64,000 nucleotides of DNA from Shewanella psychrotolerans. Its GTDB lineage: Bacteria; Pseudomonadota; Gammaproteobacteria; Enterobacterales; Shewanellaceae. The stretch spans positions 124,001 through 188,000 of the forward strand of contig NZ_CP080419.1 in assembly GCF_019457595.1 (NCBI RefSeq). The letters run 5' to 3'. The position numbers and the translations under genes were made by a program. This document shows positions 36,544 to 50,080 of this stretch, piece after piece. The notes beneath the pieces were generated by a model that did not search any database, had not been told where the DNA came from, and saw only the letters and a list, made by a program, of their open reading frames with translations. How positions within the stretch are numbered: position 1 is the stretch's first letter; the number at the start of each line of letters is the position of its first letter.

Positions 36544-36572
36544 TTGACAGAAACAGCAGACACTTCTAAAAT
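36544..36572 (+). promoter_or_regulatory. str operon promoter
   Basis: The -35 TTGACA (36544-36549) is perfect and the -10 TAAAAT (36567-36572) follows at 17 bases. A small palindrome (TCCCAC-ACCT-GTGGGA, 36579-36594) lies at or just after the expected start of transcription. Confidence 0.85.
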
Positions 36573-36647
36573 TTCGCGTCCCACACCTGTGGGATATAGA
36601 TTTTTCACACCTTACTGTTGAGTTTATCAACTGATTCGGAGCTATAC

Positions 36648-37022
36648 ATGGCAACTGTAAACCAGTTGGTACGTAAGCCTCGCTCGCCTAAAGTCATCAA
36701 GACTGCAGTGCCAGCGTTGAATGCGTGTCCACAAAAACGTGGTGTTTGTACTCGCGTATACACAACCACACCAAAAAAACCTAACTCTGCACTACGTAAA
36801 GTAGCTCGTGTGCGTCTAACTAACGGTTTCGAAGTAACTTCGTACATCGGTGGTGAAGGCCATAACCTGCAGGAGCACAGCGTGATTCTAATCCGTGGTG
36901 GTCGTGTTAAAGACTTACCAGGTGTTCGTTATCACACTGTTCGTGGCGCATTAGACTGTGCTGGTGTTAGTGAGCGTCGTCAAGGACGTTCTAAGTACGG
37001 AGCTAAGCGTCCTAAGTCTTAA
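36648..37022 (+). CDS. rpsL: 30S ribosomal protein S12
   Basis: Decoding-centre protein of 124 residues. From the ATG at 36648 it begins [12 protein letters not shown] as in the family; ATG 36618 would add ten residues. The streptomycin-related lysines are wild type ([11 protein letters not shown], 42-51, and [10 protein letters not shown], 87-96), and Asp89 is the position methylthiolated by RimO in E. coli. First gene of the str operon (rpsL-rpsG-fusA-tuf). Confidence 0.98.
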   Translation: MATVNQLVRKPRSPKVIKTAVPALNACPQKRGVCTRVYTTTPKKPNSALRKVARVRLTNGFEVTSYIGGEGHNLQEHSVILIRGGRVKDLPGVRYHTVRGALDCAGVSERRQGRSKYGAKRPKS

Positions 37023-37101
37023 CGTTTTCCGTTAAGTAAGGCCAAGCTAGATTATTTGAGATTCCAGTTTTGGGGTCCCTGAAGCATACGGAGAAATTGT
37101 T

Positions 37102-37572
37102 ATGCCAAGACGTCGCGTTGTAGGACAACGTAAAATCCTACCAGATCCAAAATTTCATAGTGAGTTGTTGGCTAAGTTCATCAACGTCATTATGCAGGAC
37201 GGCAAAAAGTCGACTGCAGAAAAAATTATCTACAAGGCACTAGATGTTGTCGCTGAAAAGAAAAGCGAAGATCACCTAGTTATCCTTGAAGCAGCCCTGG
37301 ACAATGTACGTCCAACTGTCGAGGTTAAGTCTCGTCGTGTTGGTGGTTCTACTTACCAGGTACCATGTGAAGTTCGTCCAGTGCGTCGTAACGCACTAGC
37401 GATGCGCTGGTTAGTTGAAGCTGCGCGTAAGCGTGGTGAAAAATCTATGGCTCTACGTCTAGCAGGTGAAATGCTAGATGCTTCTGAAAATAAAGGAACT
37501 GCTGTTAAGAAGCGCGAAGACGTGCATCGTATGGCAGAGGCGAACAAAGCATTCGCTCATTACCGCTGGTAA
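37102..37572 (+). CDS. rpsG: 30S ribosomal protein S7
   Basis: Initiates assembly of the 30S head by binding the 3' major domain of 16S rRNA and contacts E-site tRNA; 156 residues. In E. coli S7 represses the str operon at the rpsL-rpsG junction. Conserved [17 protein letters not shown] and [13 protein letters not shown] are present. Lies 79 bases after rpsL, a gap like the S7 target region. Confidence 0.98.
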   Translation: MPRRRVVGQRKILPDPKFHSELLAKFINVIMQDGKKSTAEKIIYKALDVVAEKKSEDHLVILEAALDNVRPTVEVKSRRVGGSTYQVPCEVRPVRRNALAMRWLVEAARKRGEKSMALRLAGEMLDASENKGTAVKKREDVHRMAEANKAFAHYRW

Positions 37573-37648
37573 TCTTTTGGTGCAGGCTTTTGCCTGCACC
37601 ATGTTTTACATGACTAAGGTGATTACCTTAGTAAAGAGGGTTTAAATC

Positions 37649-39745
37649 GTGGCTCGTACAACTCCAATTGAGCGCTACCGTAATATCGGTATCTGTGCTC
37701 ACGTTGACGCAGGAAAAACCACAACTACAGAACGTGTACTGTTCTATACCGGTATGTCTCATAAGATCGGTGAAGTTCATGATGGCGCAGCCACCATGGA
37801 TTGGATGGAACAGGAGCAGGAGCGTGGTATTACTATCACATCCGCCGCTACCACTACATTCTGGCGCGGTATGGAAGCACAGTTTACTGAGCACCGTATC
37901 AACATCATCGATACTCCTGGCCACGTTGACTTCACGATTGAAGTTGAACGTTCGCTACGTGTTCTTGATGGCGCGGTTGTTGTTTTCTGTGGTTCATCTG
38001 GTGTTGAACCACAGTCAGAAACTGTCTGGCGTCAAGCGGACAAGTATCATGTGCCGCGCTTAGTGTTCGTCAACAAGATGGACCGCGCAGGTGCAGACTT
38101 TGACCGTGTCGTGGAGCAGATACGTAACCGTCTGGGAGCGACTTGTGTACCGATTCAAATGAATATCGGTGCAGAAGAAGAGTTTAGCGGTGTAGTCGAT
38201 CTGATCAAGATGAAGGCCATTAATTGGAATGACGCTGATCAGGGTATGACTTTCACTTATGAAGAGATTCCTGCGGATCTAGTCGATAAGGCTAGCTCAA
38301 TGCGTGAATATCTCGTTGAGAGTGCGGCAGAAGCCTCAGATGAACTGATGGACAAGTACCTAGAAGGTGGCGAGTTATCAGAAGAAGAGATTAAAGCTGC
38401 ATTACGTAAACGTACTCTAGCTAATGAGATCGTGTTAGCGACCTGTGGTTCTGCGTTTAAGAACAAAGGTGTGCAAGCGGTACTCGATGCTGTCGTTGAT
38501 TATTTACCATCGCCAGTCGAAGTTCCTGCTATTAAGGGCGTCGACGACAAAGAGAATGAAGTTGAGCGTCCTGCGGACGACAACGCGCCTTTCTCTGCGT
38601 TGGCATTTAAGATTGCAACAGACCCATTCGTTGGAACTCTAACCTTTATGCGTGTTTACTCTGGCGTATTGGAAACAGGTTCTGGCGTATATAACTCGGT
38701 CAAACAGAAACGTGAGCGCATTGGTCGTATGGTGCAGATGCACGCAAACGATCGTAATGAGATCAAAGAGGTTCGCGCTGGTGACATCGCAGCTGCTATT
38801 GGTCTAAAAGATGTCACCACGGGTGACACGCTCTGTGATATTGACCATAAAGTTATTCTCGAACGTATGGAGTTTCCTGAGCCCGTTATCACGATCGCTG
38901 TGGAACCAAGATCTCAAGCTGACCAAGATAAAATGGGGATTGCGCTGCAAAAGCTTGCGGCAGAAGATCCATCATTCCGCGTTGAAACCAACGAAGAATC
39001 TGGTCAAACCCTGATTTCAGGTATGGGTGAGTTACACTTAGACATCATCGTCGACCGTATGCGTCGTGAATTTAGTGTTGAGTGTAATGTTGGTAAGCCA
39101 CAAGTAGCGTACCGTGAGACTATTCGCTCTAGTGTAGAAGTTGAAGGTAAGTTCGTACGCCAATCAGGTGGTCGAGGTCAATTCGGTCATGTGTGGTTAA
39201 AGCTAGAACCTCAAGAAGAAGGTTTTGGTTACGAATTTGTCAACGAGATTGTTGGTGGTGTTATTCCAAGAGAATACATACCTGCAGTAGATAAAGGTAT
39301 CCAAGAACAGATGAAAAATGGCGTACTCGCTGGTTTCCCTGTATTGGATGTTAAAGTCACTTTGTTTGATGGCTCATATCATGATGTCGATTCAAACGAG
39401 ATGGCGTTTAAAGTCGCTGGCTCAATGGGCTTCAAGAAGGGCGCTCTCGAAGCCGACCCTGTGTTGCTTGAACCTTGTATGAAGGTCGAAGTAACCACTC
39501 CTGAAGATTATATGGGTGATGTAGTAGGTGACTTAAATAGACGACGCGGCTTGATTGAAGGAATGGACGACGGCATTGGCGGCGTTAAACTTGTTCATGC
39601 TGTAGTACCTTTATCTGAAATGTTTGGTTACGCAACAGACTTACGTAGTGCCACTCAAGGCCGTGCTTCATACTCTATGGAGTTTTTGAAGTACTCTGAT
39701 GCACCACAGAATGTTGCTAAATCCGTTATAGATGCGCGCGGATAA
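37649..39745 (+). CDS. fusA: Elongation factor G
   Basis: GTPase that drives translocation and, with the ribosome recycling factor, ribosome splitting; 698 residues (E. coli 704). GTG start after AGAGGG. G1 is AHVDAGKT (17-24), the switch II segment is DTPGHVDFT and NKMD follows. Domains II-V are complete, including the [13 protein letters not shown] and the [10 protein letters not shown] segments. Third gene of the str operon. Confidence 0.97.
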   Translation: MARTTPIERYRNIGICAHVDAGKTTTTERVLFYTGMSHKIGEVHDGAATMDWMEQEQERGITITSAATTTFWRGMEAQFTEHRINIIDTPGHVDFTIEVERSLRVLDGAVVVFCGSSGVEPQSETVWRQADKYHVPRLVFVNKMDRAGADFDRVVEQIRNRLGATCVPIQMNIGAEEEFSGVVDLIKMKAINWNDADQGMTFTYEEIPADLVDKASSMREYLVESAAEASDELMDKYLEGGELSEEEIKAALRKRTLANEIVLATCGSAFKNKGVQAVLDAVVDYLPSPVEVPAIKGVDDKENEVERPADDNAPFSALAFKIATDPFVGTLTFMRVYSGVLETGSGVYNSVKQKRERIGRMVQMHANDRNEIKEVRAGDIAAAIGLKDVTTGDTLCDIDHKVILERMEFPEPVITIAVEPRSQADQDKMGIALQKLAAEDPSFRVETNEESGQTLISGMGELHLDIIVDRMRREFSVECNVGKPQVAYRETIRSSVEVEGKFVRQSGGRGQFGHVWLKLEPQEEGFGYEFVNEIVGGVIPREYIPAVDKGIQEQMKNGVLAGFPVLDVKVTLFDGSYHDVDSNEMAFKVAGSMGFKKGALEADPVLLEPCMKVEVTTPEDYMGDVVGDLNRRRGLIEGMDDGIGGVKLVHAVVPLSEMFGYATDLRSATQGRASYSMEFLKYSDAPQNVAKSVIDARG

Positions 39746-39824
39746 GCGCAGATTAGTCTATAACTCATATTGAATGCTATTGCTCGGCAACGCTGAGCAT
39801 TTTCTGAAAAGAAAGGAATATATC

Positions 39825-41009
39825 GTGGCTAAAGAAAAATTTGAACGTAGTAAACCCCATGTTAACGTTGGTACCATCGGTCACGTTGACCATGGTAAAA
39901 CAACTCTAACAGCAGCTATCTCAGCTGTATTGGCTAAGACTCACGGTGGTGAAGTTAAGAACTTTGCTCAAATCGATAACGCTCCAGAAGAGCGTGAGCG
40001 TGGTATTACCATTAATACTTCTCACATCGAATATGACACACCAACACGTCACTACGCACACGTAGACTGCCCAGGTCACGCGGATTATGTTAAAAACATG
40101 ATCACTGGTGCTGCACAGATGGACGGCGCAATCCTAGTAGTAGCTTCTACAGATGGTCCAATGCCACAAACTCGTGAGCACATCCTGCTTTCACGTCAGG
40201 TTGGCGTACCATTCATCATCGTATTCATGAACAAGTGTGACATGGTTGATGATGAAGAGCTTCTAGAGCTAGTAGAAATGGAAGTTCGTGAACTTCTATC
40301 TGAATATGACTTCCCAGGTGATGACCTACCAGTTATCCAAGGTTCTGCGCTTAAAGCACTTGAAGGCGAGCCAGAGTGGGAAGCTAAGATTATTGAACTA
40401 GCTGACGCACTAGACACTTACATCCCAGAGCCAGAGCGTGCTATCGACGGTGCATTCATTCTGCCAATCGAAGACGTATTCTCAATTTCAGGCCGTGGTA
40501 CTGTTGTAACTGGTCGTGTTGAGCGTGGTATCGTACGCGTAGGTGACGAAGTAGAAATCGTAGGTATTAAAGATACGACTAAGACTACTTGTACTGGTGT
40601 TGAAATGTTCCGTAAACTGCTTGACGAAGGTCGTGCAGGTGAGAACTGTGGTGTACTACTACGTGGTACTAAGCGTGATGAAGTTGAGCGTGGTCAAGTA
40701 TTGGCTAAGCCAGGTTCAATCACTCCACACACAACTTTCAAGTCAGAAATCTATGTTCTGTCTAAAGAAGAAGGTGGACGTCATACTCCATTCTTCAAAG
40801 GCTACCGTCCACAGTTCTACTTCCGTACAACTGACGTAACCGGTACTATCGAATTGCCAGAAGGCGTAGAGATGGTAATGCCTGGTGATAACGTAGCTAT
40901 GACTGTTACACTAATCTGCCCAATCGCGATGGACGAAGGTTTACGCTTCGCGATCCGTGAAGGTGGTCGTACAGTTGGTGCTGGTGTTGTTGCAGAGATC
41001 GTAGCTTAA
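39825..41009 (+). CDS. tuf: Elongation factor Tu, copy 2
   Basis: Second EF-Tu gene, the tufA position of E. coli, 79 bases after fusA. It encodes the same 394 residues as copy 1 but starts with GTG at 39825 (GAAAGGA upstream), not ATG; an in-frame ATG at 39774 would add 17 unrelated residues. The first 48 bases differ at several silent sites from copy 1, and from 39873 to beyond the stop the two copies are identical, the mark of gene conversion. Followed by a terminator related to that of copy 1. Confidence 0.98.
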   Translation: MAKEKFERSKPHVNVGTIGHVDHGKTTLTAAISAVLAKTHGGEVKNFAQIDNAPEERERGITINTSHIEYDTPTRHYAHVDCPGHADYVKNMITGAAQMDGAILVVASTDGPMPQTREHILLSRQVGVPFIIVFMNKCDMVDDEELLELVEMEVRELLSEYDFPGDDLPVIQGSALKALEGEPEWEAKIIELADALDTYIPEPERAIDGAFILPIEDVFSISGRGTVVTGRVERGIVRVGDEVEIVGIKDTTKTTCTGVEMFRKLLDEGRAGENCGVLLRGTKRDEVERGQVLAKPGSITPHTTFKSEIYVLSKEEGGRHTPFFKGYRPQFYFRTTDVTGTIELPEGVEMVMPGDNVAMTVTLICPIAMDEGLRFAIREGGRTVGAGVVAEIVA

Positions 41010-41034
41010 TCGCAGCGAGTCTTAACAGACACTG

Positions 41035-41063
41035 AAAAAGGCAGCTAAGGCTGTCTTTTTTTT
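41035..41063 (+). terminator. Terminator of the str operon
   Basis: AAAAAGGCAGC pairs with GCTGTCTTTTT (one G-T pair), then more T. It is a diverged copy of the terminator after tuf copy 1, with the same loop position. Confidence 0.88.
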
Positions 41064-41682
<619 letters not shown>

Positions 41683-41709
41683 TTGAGATCCTTAGAAGAG
41701 GTTTGAGAG

Positions 41710-42348
41710 ATGGCTATCGGTCTTATCGGTCGTAAAGTAGGTATGACTCGCATCTTCACTGAAGATGGTGCGTCAATACCTGTAACAGTAATTGAAATCG
41801 CAGCTAACCGTGTTGCTCAAGTGAAAACTTTAGAAACTGACGGTTACCGTGCACTTCAAGTAACTACTGGTACCAAAAAAGCTAATCGCATCACTAAGCC
41901 AGAAGCTGGTCACTTTGCTAAGGCGGGCGTAGAAGCCGGTCGTGGTTTGTGGGAAGTTCGTCTGGAAGACGGTGAAGGCGAAGGCATTGAAGTTGGTGCC
42001 GAGCTTAATGTTGATATCTTCGCTGATGTAGCGAAAGTTGATGTTACTGGTCAATCAAAAGGTAAAGGTTTCCAAGGCGGTATTAAGCGTTGGAATTTCC
42101 GTACCCAAGATGCAACACATGGTAACTCTTTGGCACATAGAGCTAACGGTTCTATCGGTCAAAACCAAACACCTGGTCGCGTTTTCAAAGGTAAGAAAAT
42201 GTCAGGCCACATGGGTGCCGAGCGCGTTACTACTCAAAATCTAGACGTTGTACGTGTAGATGTTGAACGTAACTTGCTATTGGTTAAGGGTGCAGTTCCA
42301 GGCGCTACTAATGGCGACCTGATCATCAAGCCTGCCGTTAAAGCTTAG
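41710..42348 (+). CDS. rplC: 50S ribosomal protein L3
   Basis: Early-assembly protein reaching toward the peptidyl-transferase centre; 212 residues. The extended loop carries [18 protein letters not shown], where PrmB methylates the glutamine in E. coli. Second gene of the S10 operon, 27 bases after rpsJ. Confidence 0.97.
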   Translation: MAIGLIGRKVGMTRIFTEDGASIPVTVIEIAANRVAQVKTLETDGYRALQVTTGTKKANRITKPEAGHFAKAGVEAGRGLWEVRLEDGEGEGIEVGAELNVDIFADVAKVDVTGQSKGKGFQGGIKRWNFRTQDATHGNSLAHRANGSIGQNQTPGRVFKGKKMSGHMGAERVTTQNLDVVRVDVERNLLLVKGAVPGATNGDLIIKPAVKA

Positions 42349-42364
42349 GTCTGAGGAGATAGTA

Positions 42365-42970
42365 ATGGAATTGGTATTGAAAGACGCACAGAGTGCTCTT
42401 GAAGTTTCCGAAACTACCTTCGGCCGTGACTTTAATGAAGCACTGGTTCATCAGGTAGTTGTAGCATACGCTGCAAACGCGCGTCAGGGCACTCGTGCTC
42501 AAAAGACTCGCGCAGAAGTAACTGGCTCTGGCAAAAAGCCATGGCGCCAAAAAGGTACTGGCCGTGCACGTGCTGGTACTGTTAAAGGCCCAATCTGGCG
42601 TGGCGGTGGCGTAACATTCGCTGCTAAAACCCAAGATCACAGCCAAAAAGTTAACAAGAAGATGTACCGCGGAGCGCTTAAGAGCATTCTGTCTGAATTA
42701 GTACGTCAAGATCGCCTTGTTGTCGTTGAGTCTTTTGGTGTTGAAGCTCCTAAAACTAAAGAGCTAAAAGCTAAATTGGCAGAAATGAACCTGGAAGACG
42801 TTTTAATTGTTACTCCAGAAATTGACGAGAACTTGTTCTTAGCTGCACGCAACCTATACAAAGTTGACGTTCGTGACGTTGCTGGTATTGATCCAGTTAG
42901 CCTAATCGCGTTCAACAAAGTACTAGTTACTGCCGATGCTATTAAGCAAATCGAGGAGATGCTGGGATGA
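42365..42970 (+). CDS. rplD: 50S ribosomal protein L4
   Basis: Lines the exit tunnel and is the regulator of the S10 operon in E. coli, acting on the leader upstream of rpsJ. Length 201 residues; the tunnel loop includes the [16 protein letters not shown] segment where macrolide resistance changes arise (wild type here). Overlaps rplW by four bases (ATGA). Confidence 0.97.
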   Translation: MELVLKDAQSALEVSETTFGRDFNEALVHQVVVAYAANARQGTRAQKTRAEVTGSGKKPWRQKGTGRARAGTVKGPIWRGGGVTFAAKTQDHSQKVNKKMYRGALKSILSELVRQDRLVVVESFGVEAPKTKELKAKLAEMNLEDVLIVTPEIDENLFLAARNLYKVDVRDVAGIDPVSLIAFNKVLVTADAIKQIEEMLG

Positions 42971-43266
42971 TAAGCGAAGAACGTTTGCTAAAAGTTATTC
43001 TAGCGCCACACATCTCTGAAAAGAGTACTGTATGCGCTGAAAATAACAACACGGTCGTTTTCCGTGTAGCTATCGATGCGACTAAAGCTGAAGTTAAAGC
43101 TGCAGTAGCTAAGTTGTTCGAAGTTGAAGTAGATTCAGTTCGCACTTTGGTTAACAAAGGTAAAACTAAGCGTCACGGTGCCCGTACTGGCCGTCGTAGC
43201 GATTGGAAAAAAGCCTATGTAACTTTAGCTGCTGGTGCTGATATCGATTTCGTCGGCGCTGAGTAA
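42967..43266 (+). CDS. rplW: 50S ribosomal protein L23
   Basis: Sits at the tunnel exit and docks trigger factor and SRP; 99 residues, with the conserved [15 protein letters not shown] start. The ATG overlaps the rplD stop. Confidence 0.97.
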   Translation: MISEERLLKVILAPHISEKSTVCAENNNTVVFRVAIDATKAEVKAAVAKLFEVEVDSVRTLVNKGKTKRHGARTGRRSDWKKAYVTLAAGADIDFVGAE

Positions 43267-43282
43267 GCAAAGGAGAATTATC

Positions 43283-44400
<1,118 letters not shown>

Positions 44401-44415
44401 TACGGGAGACTCAAG

Positions 44416-44748
44416 ATGGAAGTTTTAGCTAAACATCGTTTTGCCCGTACGTCGCCTCAAAAGTGTCGTTTGGTTGCAGATCAAATCCGTGGACTGCCTG
44501 TTGCTAAGGCTCTCGAAATTTTGACTTTCAGCCCTAAGAAAGCAGCTGTACTTGTTAAAAAAGTACTAGATTCTGCTATCGCTAATGCTGAGCACAATGA
44601 AGGTGCTGACATTGACGAGCTGAAAGTTGGAAAAGTCTTTGTAGACGAAGGTCCAACAATGAAGCGTATCATGCCACGTGCTAAAGGCCGTGCTGATCGT
44701 ATAATCAAGCGTACCAGCCACATTACTGTGGTTGTATCAGATCGCTAG
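44416..44748 (+). CDS. rplV: 50S ribosomal protein L22
   Basis: Exit-tunnel protein whose hairpin forms the constriction with L4; 110 residues as in E. coli. The loop segment ([18 protein letters not shown]) matches the family; macrolide-type deletions are absent. Confidence 0.97.
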   Translation: MEVLAKHRFARTSPQKCRLVADQIRGLPVAKALEILTFSPKKAAVLVKKVLDSAIANAEHNEGADIDELKVGKVFVDEGPTMKRIMPRAKGRADRIIKRTSHITVVVSDR

Positions 44749-44757
44749 GAGTTAGCA

Positions 44758-45447
44758 ATGGGACAGAAAGTACATCCTAATGGTATCCGTCTGGGTATCA
44801 CTAAGCCTTGGATCTCGACTTGGTACGCTGATAAATCAGATTATGCCAATAACTTGAGCAGCGACTGGGAAGTGCGTAAGTTTCTAGAAAAGAAGCTTAA
44901 GCAAGCATCAGTCTCTAAGATTGTTATCGAGCGTCCAGCGAAGAGTGTTCGCGTTACTATTCACACTGCCCGTCCAGGTGTTGTGATTGGTAAGAAAGGC
45001 GAAGACGTTGAAAAGTTGCGCAACGAAGTTGCCAAGTTGACTGGTATTCCAGCTCAAATCAACATCGCTGAGATCCGTAAGCCTGAGCTAGATGCGAAGC
45101 TTGTTGCCGAAGGCATCGCTTCACAACTAGAGCGTCGTGTTATGTTCCGTCGTGCTATGAAGCGCGCAGTACAAAATGCAATGCGTCTTGGTGCCAAAGG
45201 TATCAAAGTTGAAGTGAGCGGCCGTCTAGGCGGTGCTGAGATTGCGCGTTCGGAGTGGTATCGTGAAGGTCGTGTACCTCTACATACTCTGCGTGCTGAT
45301 ATCGACTACTCTACTGCAGAAAGTCACACTCAATACGGTGTGATCGGCGTTAAAGTTTGGGTCTTCAAAGGTGAAGTCCTAGATGGCGTTGTTCCTGCGC
45401 ATGAAGAGCCGAAACAGCAGCCGAAGCGTAAGCCTCGCGGTAAATAG
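44758..45447 (+). CDS. rpsC: 30S ribosomal protein S3
   Basis: Forms the mRNA entry tunnel and helicase with S4 and S5; 229 residues. The KH domain contains [15 protein letters not shown]. Nine bases after rplV. Confidence 0.97.
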   Translation: MGQKVHPNGIRLGITKPWISTWYADKSDYANNLSSDWEVRKFLEKKLKQASVSKIVIERPAKSVRVTIHTARPGVVIGKKGEDVEKLRNEVAKLTGIPAQINIAEIRKPELDAKLVAEGIASQLERRVMFRRAMKRAVQNAMRLGAKGIKVEVSGRLGGAEIARSEWYREGRVPLHTLRADIDYSTAESHTQYGVIGVKVWVFKGEVLDGVVPAHEEPKQQPKRKPRGK

Positions 45448-45458
45448 GAGAGCTGGCA

Positions 45459-45869
45459 ATGCTGCAACCAAAACGAATGAAGTTTCGCAAAATGTTCAAA
45501 GGCCGCAACCGTGGTCTTGCGAACGGCACTGAAGTTAGCTTCGGTGAATTCGGTCTGAAAGCTGTTGGACGTGGTCGTCTTACTGCTCGTCAAATCGAAT
45601 CTGCGCGTCGTGCGATGACACGTCACATTAAACGTCAAGGTCAAATTTGGATCCGCGTTTTCCCTGACAAGCCAATTACCTCTAAGCCTCTTGAAGTGCG
45701 TATGGGTAAAGGTAAGGGTAACGTAGAATACTGGGTTTGCCAGATTCAACCTGGTAAGGTTCTTTACGAGATGAATGGTGTACCTGAAGCTTTAGCGCGT
45801 GAAGCGTTTACTTTAGCTGCTGCCAAGCTTCCAATTAAGACTACCTTCGTAACTAAGACGGTGATGTAA
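45459..45869 (+). CDS. rplP: 50S ribosomal protein L16
   Basis: Late-assembly protein near the A site; 136 residues starting [19 protein letters not shown]. The [12 protein letters not shown] region contains the arginine-near segment hydroxylated by RoxA in E. coli. Its stop overlaps the rpmC start as TAATG. Confidence 0.97.
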   Translation: MLQPKRMKFRKMFKGRNRGLANGTEVSFGEFGLKAVGRGRLTARQIESARRAMTRHIKRQGQIWIRVFPDKPITSKPLEVRMGKGKGNVEYWVCQIQPGKVLYEMNGVPEALAREAFTLAAAKLPIKTTFVTKTVM

Positions 45870-46060
45870 TGAAAGCGAGCGAACTAACACAGAAGAGCGT
45901 TGAAGAATTGAACGCTGAACTGCTTGGTCTGCTGCGTGAGCAGTTTAATCTGCGTATGCAACACGCCACTGGTCAGTTGACTCAGACTCATCAGCTTAAA
46001 ATCGTGCGTCGTAATATTGCGCGCGTTAAGACCATTATTACTTCTAAGGCGGGTGCATAA
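45869..46060 (+). CDS. rpmC: 50S ribosomal protein L29
   Basis: Small helical protein beside the tunnel exit; 63 residues as in E. coli. Both its start and its stop overlap neighbours by one base (TAATG), so rplP-rpmC-rpsQ are translated as a coupled set. Confidence 0.97.
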   Translation: MKASELTQKSVEELNAELLGLLREQFNLRMQHATGQLTQTHQLKIVRRNIARVKTIITSKAGA

Positions 46061-46308
46061 TGACTGATAAAATCCGTACTTTGCAAGGTCGAGTACTTAG
46101 CGACAAGATGGACAAGTCTATCACTGTTGCTATTGAACGTAAGGTTAAGCATCCTCTATATGGGAAGTTTATCAAGCGTACTACTAAGATCCATGCACAT
46201 GACGAAACAAATCAGTGTAATGCTGGCGATATCGTGACTATTCGCGAATGCCGCCCGCTATCTAAGACTAAGTCTTGGACTCTGGTTGAAGTAGTAACAA
46301 AAGCCTAA
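46060..46308 (+). CDS. rpsQ: 30S ribosomal protein S17
   Basis: Primary 16S-binding protein of the 30S body; 82 residues, OB fold, with [20 protein letters not shown]. Last gene of the S10 operon; a terminator follows. Confidence 0.97.
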   Translation: MTDKIRTLQGRVLSDKMDKSITVAIERKVKHPLYGKFIKRTTKIHAHDETNQCNAGDIVTIRECRPLSKTKSWTLVEVVTKA

Positions 46309-46329
46309 TTTATTAGGTATTTAGCGAAG

Positions 46330-46356
46330 CGGCTCCTTCAATTGGAGCCGTTTTTA
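46330..46356 (+). terminator. Terminator between S10 and spc operons
   Basis: CGGCTCC pairs with GGAGCCG around a seven-base loop, followed by TTTTTATTTT. The spc promoter must lie in the 130 bases that follow; TATACT at 46390-46395 is a candidate -10 without a clear -35. Confidence 0.8.
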
Positions 46357-46487
46357 TTTTTAGTACTATCTATTCCTGTTTTTGGGTGTTATACTTGCGC
46401 GCCATTTTGGTCAATAATATCGTCCAGAATGGTTAAAATATGCCCCAATTGTGGGATTTGTGAAGTAACGATAGCGGAGCACTTAAA

Positions 46488-46856
46488 ATGATCCAAATGC
46501 AATCGACTCTAGAAGTCGCCTGTAATAGTGGCGCTCGTAGAGTTCAGTGTATTAAGGTCTTGGGTGGCTCTCATCGTCGTTATGCCGGTATCGGCGACGT
46601 CATCAAGGTTTCTGTAAAAGAAGCAATTCCTCGCGGTAAAGCGAAGAAAGGTGACGTGTATAACGCGGTGGTAGTCCGTACTAAGAAAGGCGTGCGTCGT
46701 CCAGACGGTTCTGTCATTCGCTTCGATCGGAACGCAGCGGTTTTGCTTAACGCAAACCTTGCACCGATTGGTACTCGTATCTTTGGACCAGTGACGCGTG
46801 AATTGCGTACCGAACAATTTATGAAAATTGTTTCACTGGCACCAGAAGTACTGTAA
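46488..46856 (+). CDS. rplN: 50S ribosomal protein L14
   Basis: Intersubunit-bridge protein of 122 residues and binding site of the silencing factor Rsf[16 protein letters not shown] is typical. First gene of the spc operon; begins [19 protein letters not shown]. Confidence 0.97.
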   Translation: MIQMQSTLEVACNSGARRVQCIKVLGGSHRRYAGIGDVIKVSVKEAIPRGKAKKGDVYNAVVVRTKKGVRRPDGSVIRFDRNAAVLLNANLAPIGTRIFGPVTRELRTEQFMKIVSLAPEVL

Positions 46857-46867
46857 GGAGCTTCAAA

Positions 46868-47182
46868 ATGGCAGCTAAAATCCGTCGTGAAGACGAAGTA
46901 ATTGTACTAGCAGGTAAAGACAAGGGTAAACGCGGTAAGGTTTCTCGAGTTTTACCAACTGGTAAATTAATTGTAGAAGGCATCAATCTTATCAAGAAGC
47001 ACCAGAAGCCTAACCCTCAAATGGGTGTGACTGGTGGTATTGTTGAGAAAGAAGCACCGATACAAGCATCAAATGTAGCGATTTTCAACTCTGCCACTGG
47101 CAAAGCTGATCGCGTTGGTTTCCGATTTGAAGACGGCCAAAAAGTCCGTTTCTTTAAGTCGAACAGTGAACTCGTTAAGTAA
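46868..47182 (+). CDS. rplX: 50S ribosomal protein L24
   Basis: Starts assembly of the 50S subunit; 104 residues with an N-terminal KOW motif ([15 protein letters not shown]). Confidence 0.97.
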   Translation: MAAKIRREDEVIVLAGKDKGKRGKVSRVLPTGKLIVEGINLIKKHQKPNPQMGVTGGIVEKEAPIQASNVAIFNSATGKADRVGFRFEDGQKVRFFKSNSELVK

Positions 47183-47194
47183 TTGGAGTAAACG

Positions 47195-47734
47195 ATGGCG
47201 AAACTGCATGATAAATATAAAGAGACTGTTATCGCTGAGCTTTCTAAGAAGTTCGGTTATACCAGTGTCATGCAAGTCCCTCGGATTGAGAAAATCACCC
47301 TTAATATGGGTGTTGGCGAAGCTGTAGCAGATAAGAAAGTTATGGAGCATGCGCTTCGTGACATGACTGCTATTGCTGGTCAAAAGCCAGTTGTAACTGT
47401 TGCTCGTAAATCAGTTGCTGGTTTTAAAATCCGTGATGGCTACCCGATCGGCTGTAAGGTAACTCTGCGTGGCGAACGCATGTGGGAGTTCCTTGAGCGT
47501 TTAGTTGATATCGCAATCCCGCGTATCCGTGACTTCCGTGGTTTGAGCGCTAAGTCGTTCGACGGACGCGGTAACTACGCAATGGGTGTACGTGAGCAAA
47601 TCATCTTCCCGGAAATCGATTACGATAAAATCGATAAAATCCGTGGTATGGATATTGTTATCACTACTACTGCGAAGAATGACGAAGAAGGCCGTGCTTT
47701 ACTAGACGCCTTTAACTTCCCATTCAAGAAATAA
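47195..47734 (+). CDS. rplE: 50S ribosomal protein L5
   Basis: Binds 5S rRNA in the central protuberance and contacts P-site tRNA; 179 residues as in E. coli. In E. coli the S8 repressor site overlaps the rplX-rplE junction. [15 protein letters not shown] is conserved. Confidence 0.97.
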   Translation: MAKLHDKYKETVIAELSKKFGYTSVMQVPRIEKITLNMGVGEAVADKKVMEHALRDMTAIAGQKPVVTVARKSVAGFKIRDGYPIGCKVTLRGERMWEFLERLVDIAIPRIRDFRGLSAKSFDGRGNYAMGVREQIIFPEIDYDKIDKIRGMDIVITTTAKNDEEGRALLDAFNFPFKK

Positions 47735-47744
47735 GGGTAGCGAA

Positions 47745-48050
47745 ATGGCAAAAAGTTCAATGAAAGCACGTGAAGCAAAACGTGCCAAGCTCGTGGCTAA
47801 GTATGCTGAAAAGCGTCTAGCTCTTAAGGCTATCATTAGCAATCCAACAACTTCTGAAGAAGATCGTTGGGATGCAGTTCTTAAGCTGCAAGGCCTACCA
47901 CGTGACTCAAGTTCTGCGCGTCAGCGCAATCGTTGTAGTCAAACTGGTCGCCCACATGGTTTCCTACGCAAATTCGGCCTTAGCCGTATTAAATTGCGTG
48001 AAGCAACCATGCGTGGTGAAGTTCCTGGCCTGCGTAAGGCCAGCTGGTAA
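47745..48050 (+). CDS. rpsN: 30S ribosomal protein S14
   Basis: Long, zinc-free form of S14 (101 residues): only one cysteine is present (NRCSQTGR), against four in the zinc form. Binds the 30S head. Confidence 0.97.
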   Translation: MAKSSMKAREAKRAKLVAKYAEKRLALKAIISNPTTSEEDRWDAVLKLQGLPRDSSSARQRNRCSQTGRPHGFLRKFGLSRIKLREATMRGEVPGLRKASW

Positions 48051-48073
48051 TACTTGTCACGGAGTAAGCTAAT

Positions 48074-48466
48074 ATGAGCATGCAAGATCCAATTGCGGAT
48101 ATGTTAACTCGCATTCGTAACGGCCAAGCTGCTAACAAAGTATCAGTATCTATGCCTTCTAATAAGCTAAAAGTTGCTATTGCACAGACGCTTAAAGAAG
48201 AAGGTTATATTGCTGACTACGCCGTAGCAGGCGAAGCTAAGCCGGTTTTAGAAATCACTTTAAAGTATTTCCAAGGCCAACCAGTCGTTGAGACTATCCA
48301 GCGCGTAAGTCGTCCTGGTCTTCGTATTTACAAAGGTAAAAACGAACTTCCAAAGGTGATGGGCGGACTGGGTGTCGCAATCGTGTCCACTTCTAAAGGT
48401 TTGATGACTGATCGTGCCGCCCGCCAACATGGCATGGGTGGGGAAGTTATCTGCTACGTAGCATAA
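48074..48466 (+). CDS. rpsH: 30S ribosomal protein S8
   Basis: Primary 16S-binding protein and, in E. coli, translational repressor of the spc operon; 130 residues with the conserved [14 protein letters not shown] and C-terminal GGEVICYVA. Confidence 0.97.
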   Translation: MSMQDPIADMLTRIRNGQAANKVSVSMPSNKLKVAIAQTLKEEGYIADYAVAGEAKPVLEITLKYFQGQPVVETIQRVSRPGLRIYKGKNELPKVMGGLGVAIVSTSKGLMTDRAARQHGMGGEVICYVA

Positions 48467-48476
48467 GGAGCTAGCA

Positions 48477-49007
48477 ATGTCTCGTGTCGCAAAAGCACCA
48501 GTCGCTATTCCTGCAGGCGTAGAAGTGACTTTAAACGAACAAACTATCACCGTAAAAGGTTCTAAAGGTAGTTTGACTCGAGTGATTAACGCTGAAGTTT
48601 CTGTTGTTGTTGAAAACAACGAAGTTAAGTGTTCTCCAGCTGAAGGCGCTAAAACCGCTGCTCAAGCTGGTACCGCTCGAGCTCTAATCAACAACATGGT
48701 TGTTGGTGTTAATGAAGGTTTCGAAAGAAAACTTACTCTAGTTGGTGTTGGTTACCGTGCGAAAGTCGCTGGTAACGGCGTTGATTTGACTCTAGGTTTC
48801 TCTCACCCTCTAGTTCACCAGCTTCCTGACGGCGTAACTGCAGAGTGTCCAACTCAAACTGAAATCGTACTTAAGGGTACTGATAAGCAGTTGATTGGCC
48901 AAGTTGCTGCAGAGATTCGCGGCTACCGTCCACCAGAGCCTTATAAAGGTAAGGGTGTTCGTTATGCTGATGAACAAGTACGCCGTAAAGAGGCTAAGAA
49001 GAAGTAG
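48477..49007 (+). CDS. rplF: 50S ribosomal protein L6
   Basis: Lies at the base of the L7/L12 stalk next to the sarcin-ricin loop; 176 residues with duplicated domains and the C-terminal [15 protein letters not shown]. Confidence 0.97.
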   Translation: MSRVAKAPVAIPAGVEVTLNEQTITVKGSKGSLTRVINAEVSVVVENNEVKCSPAEGAKTAAQAGTARALINNMVVGVNEGFERKLTLVGVGYRAKVAGNGVDLTLGFSHPLVHQLPDGVTAECPTQTEIVLKGTDKQLIGQVAAEIRGYRPPEPYKGKGVRYADEQVRRKEAKKK

Positions 49008-49017
49008 GTAACGCGAT

Positions 49018-49368
49018 ATGGATAAGAAAACATCTCGCTTGCGCCGCGCTACTCGCGCCCGTAAGAAGATCCAAGAGCTGGGCGTTAACCGTCTGGTTGT
49101 ACATCGTACACCACGTCACACGTACGCACAGGTTATTGATGCCAATGCGCAAGTTGTGGCGGCAGCTTCTACTGCTGAGAAAGCGGTATCAGAGCAGCTT
49201 AAATACACAGGTAACGTTGATGCAGCAAAAGTAGTGGGTAAAACCGTTGCAGAGCGTGCTATCGAAAAAGGCGTAACTGTAGTTGCATTCGATCGTTCCG
49301 GCTTTAAGTATCACGGACGCGTTGCTGCATTAGCAGACGCAGCTCGTGAAGCTGGCCTACAGTTCTAA
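49018..49368 (+). CDS. rplR: 50S ribosomal protein L18
   Basis: 5S rRNA-binding protein of 116 residues; basic N-terminus ([15 protein letters not shown]) and the conserved C-terminal [20 protein letters not shown]. Confidence 0.97.
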   Translation: MDKKTSRLRRATRARKKIQELGVNRLVVHRTPRHTYAQVIDANAQVVAAASTAEKAVSEQLKYTGNVDAAKVVGKTVAERAIEKGVTVVAFDRSGFKYHGRVAALADAAREAGLQF

Positions 49369-49381
49369 GGAATGATTAAAA

Positions 49382-49888
49382 ATGGCTAAATTTGAAGCTC
49401 AACAACAAAAAGATGATCTGCAAGAGAAGTTAGTTGCAGTAAATCGTGTTTCTAAAGTAGTTAAAGGCGGACGTATCTTTAGCTTCACTGCACTAACTGT
49501 AGTGGGTGATGGTAACGGTAAAGTCGGCTATGGCTATGGTAAAGCGCGTGAAGTACCTGCAGCAATTCAGAAAGCAATGGAAAAGGCTCGCCGTAACATT
49601 GTTTCTGTAGAACTTGTAAATGGTACTTTGCACCATCCTGTTAAGGGCCGTCATACTGGTTCGCGTGTTTACATGCAACCAGCCTCTGAAGGTACCGGTA
49701 TTATCGCCGGTGGTGCTATGCGTGCCGTATTGGAAGTAGCAGGCGTTCATAACGTTCTGTCGAAAGCATACGGTTCTACTAACCCGATCAACATCGTTCG
49801 CGCAACTGTAGATGCGTTGGTGCACATGAAGTCACCAGCACAAATCGCAGCTAAGCGTGGCCTGAATGTTGATGAAATTCGAGGTTAA
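49382..49888 (+). CDS. rpsE: 30S ribosomal protein S5
   Basis: Accuracy protein at the mRNA entry; 168 residues. The spectinomycin loop and [19 protein letters not shown] are wild type in form. Between rplR and rpmD in the standard spc order. Confidence 0.97.
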   Translation: MAKFEAQQQKDDLQEKLVAVNRVSKVVKGGRIFSFTALTVVGDGNGKVGYGYGKAREVPAAIQKAMEKARRNIVSVELVNGTLHHPVKGRHTGSRVYMQPASEGTGIIAGGAMRAVLEVAGVHNVLSKAYGSTNPINIVRATVDALVHMKSPAQIAAKRGLNVDEIRG

Positions 49889-49893
49889 GCACC

Positions 49894-50079
49894 ATGGCTA
49901 CTAAAACTTTAAAAGTGACACAGACTAAAAGCTCAATTGGACGTTTGCCAAAGCATCGTGCAACTTTGACTGGTCTAGGTCTACGCCGTATTAATCACAC
50001 TGTTGAAGTTGAAGATACTCCTTCAATTCGCGGTATGATTAACAAGGTTTACTACATGGTTTCGGTGGAGGAAGTATAA
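49894..50079 (+). CDS. rpmD: 50S ribosomal protein L30
   Basis: Short form of L30, 61 residues, with [20 protein letters not shown]. Five bases after rpsE and one base before rplO. Confidence 0.97.
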   Translation: MATKTLKVTQTKSSIGRLPKHRATLTGLGLRRINHTVEVEDTPSIRGMINKVYYMVSVEEV

Positions 50080-50080
50080 G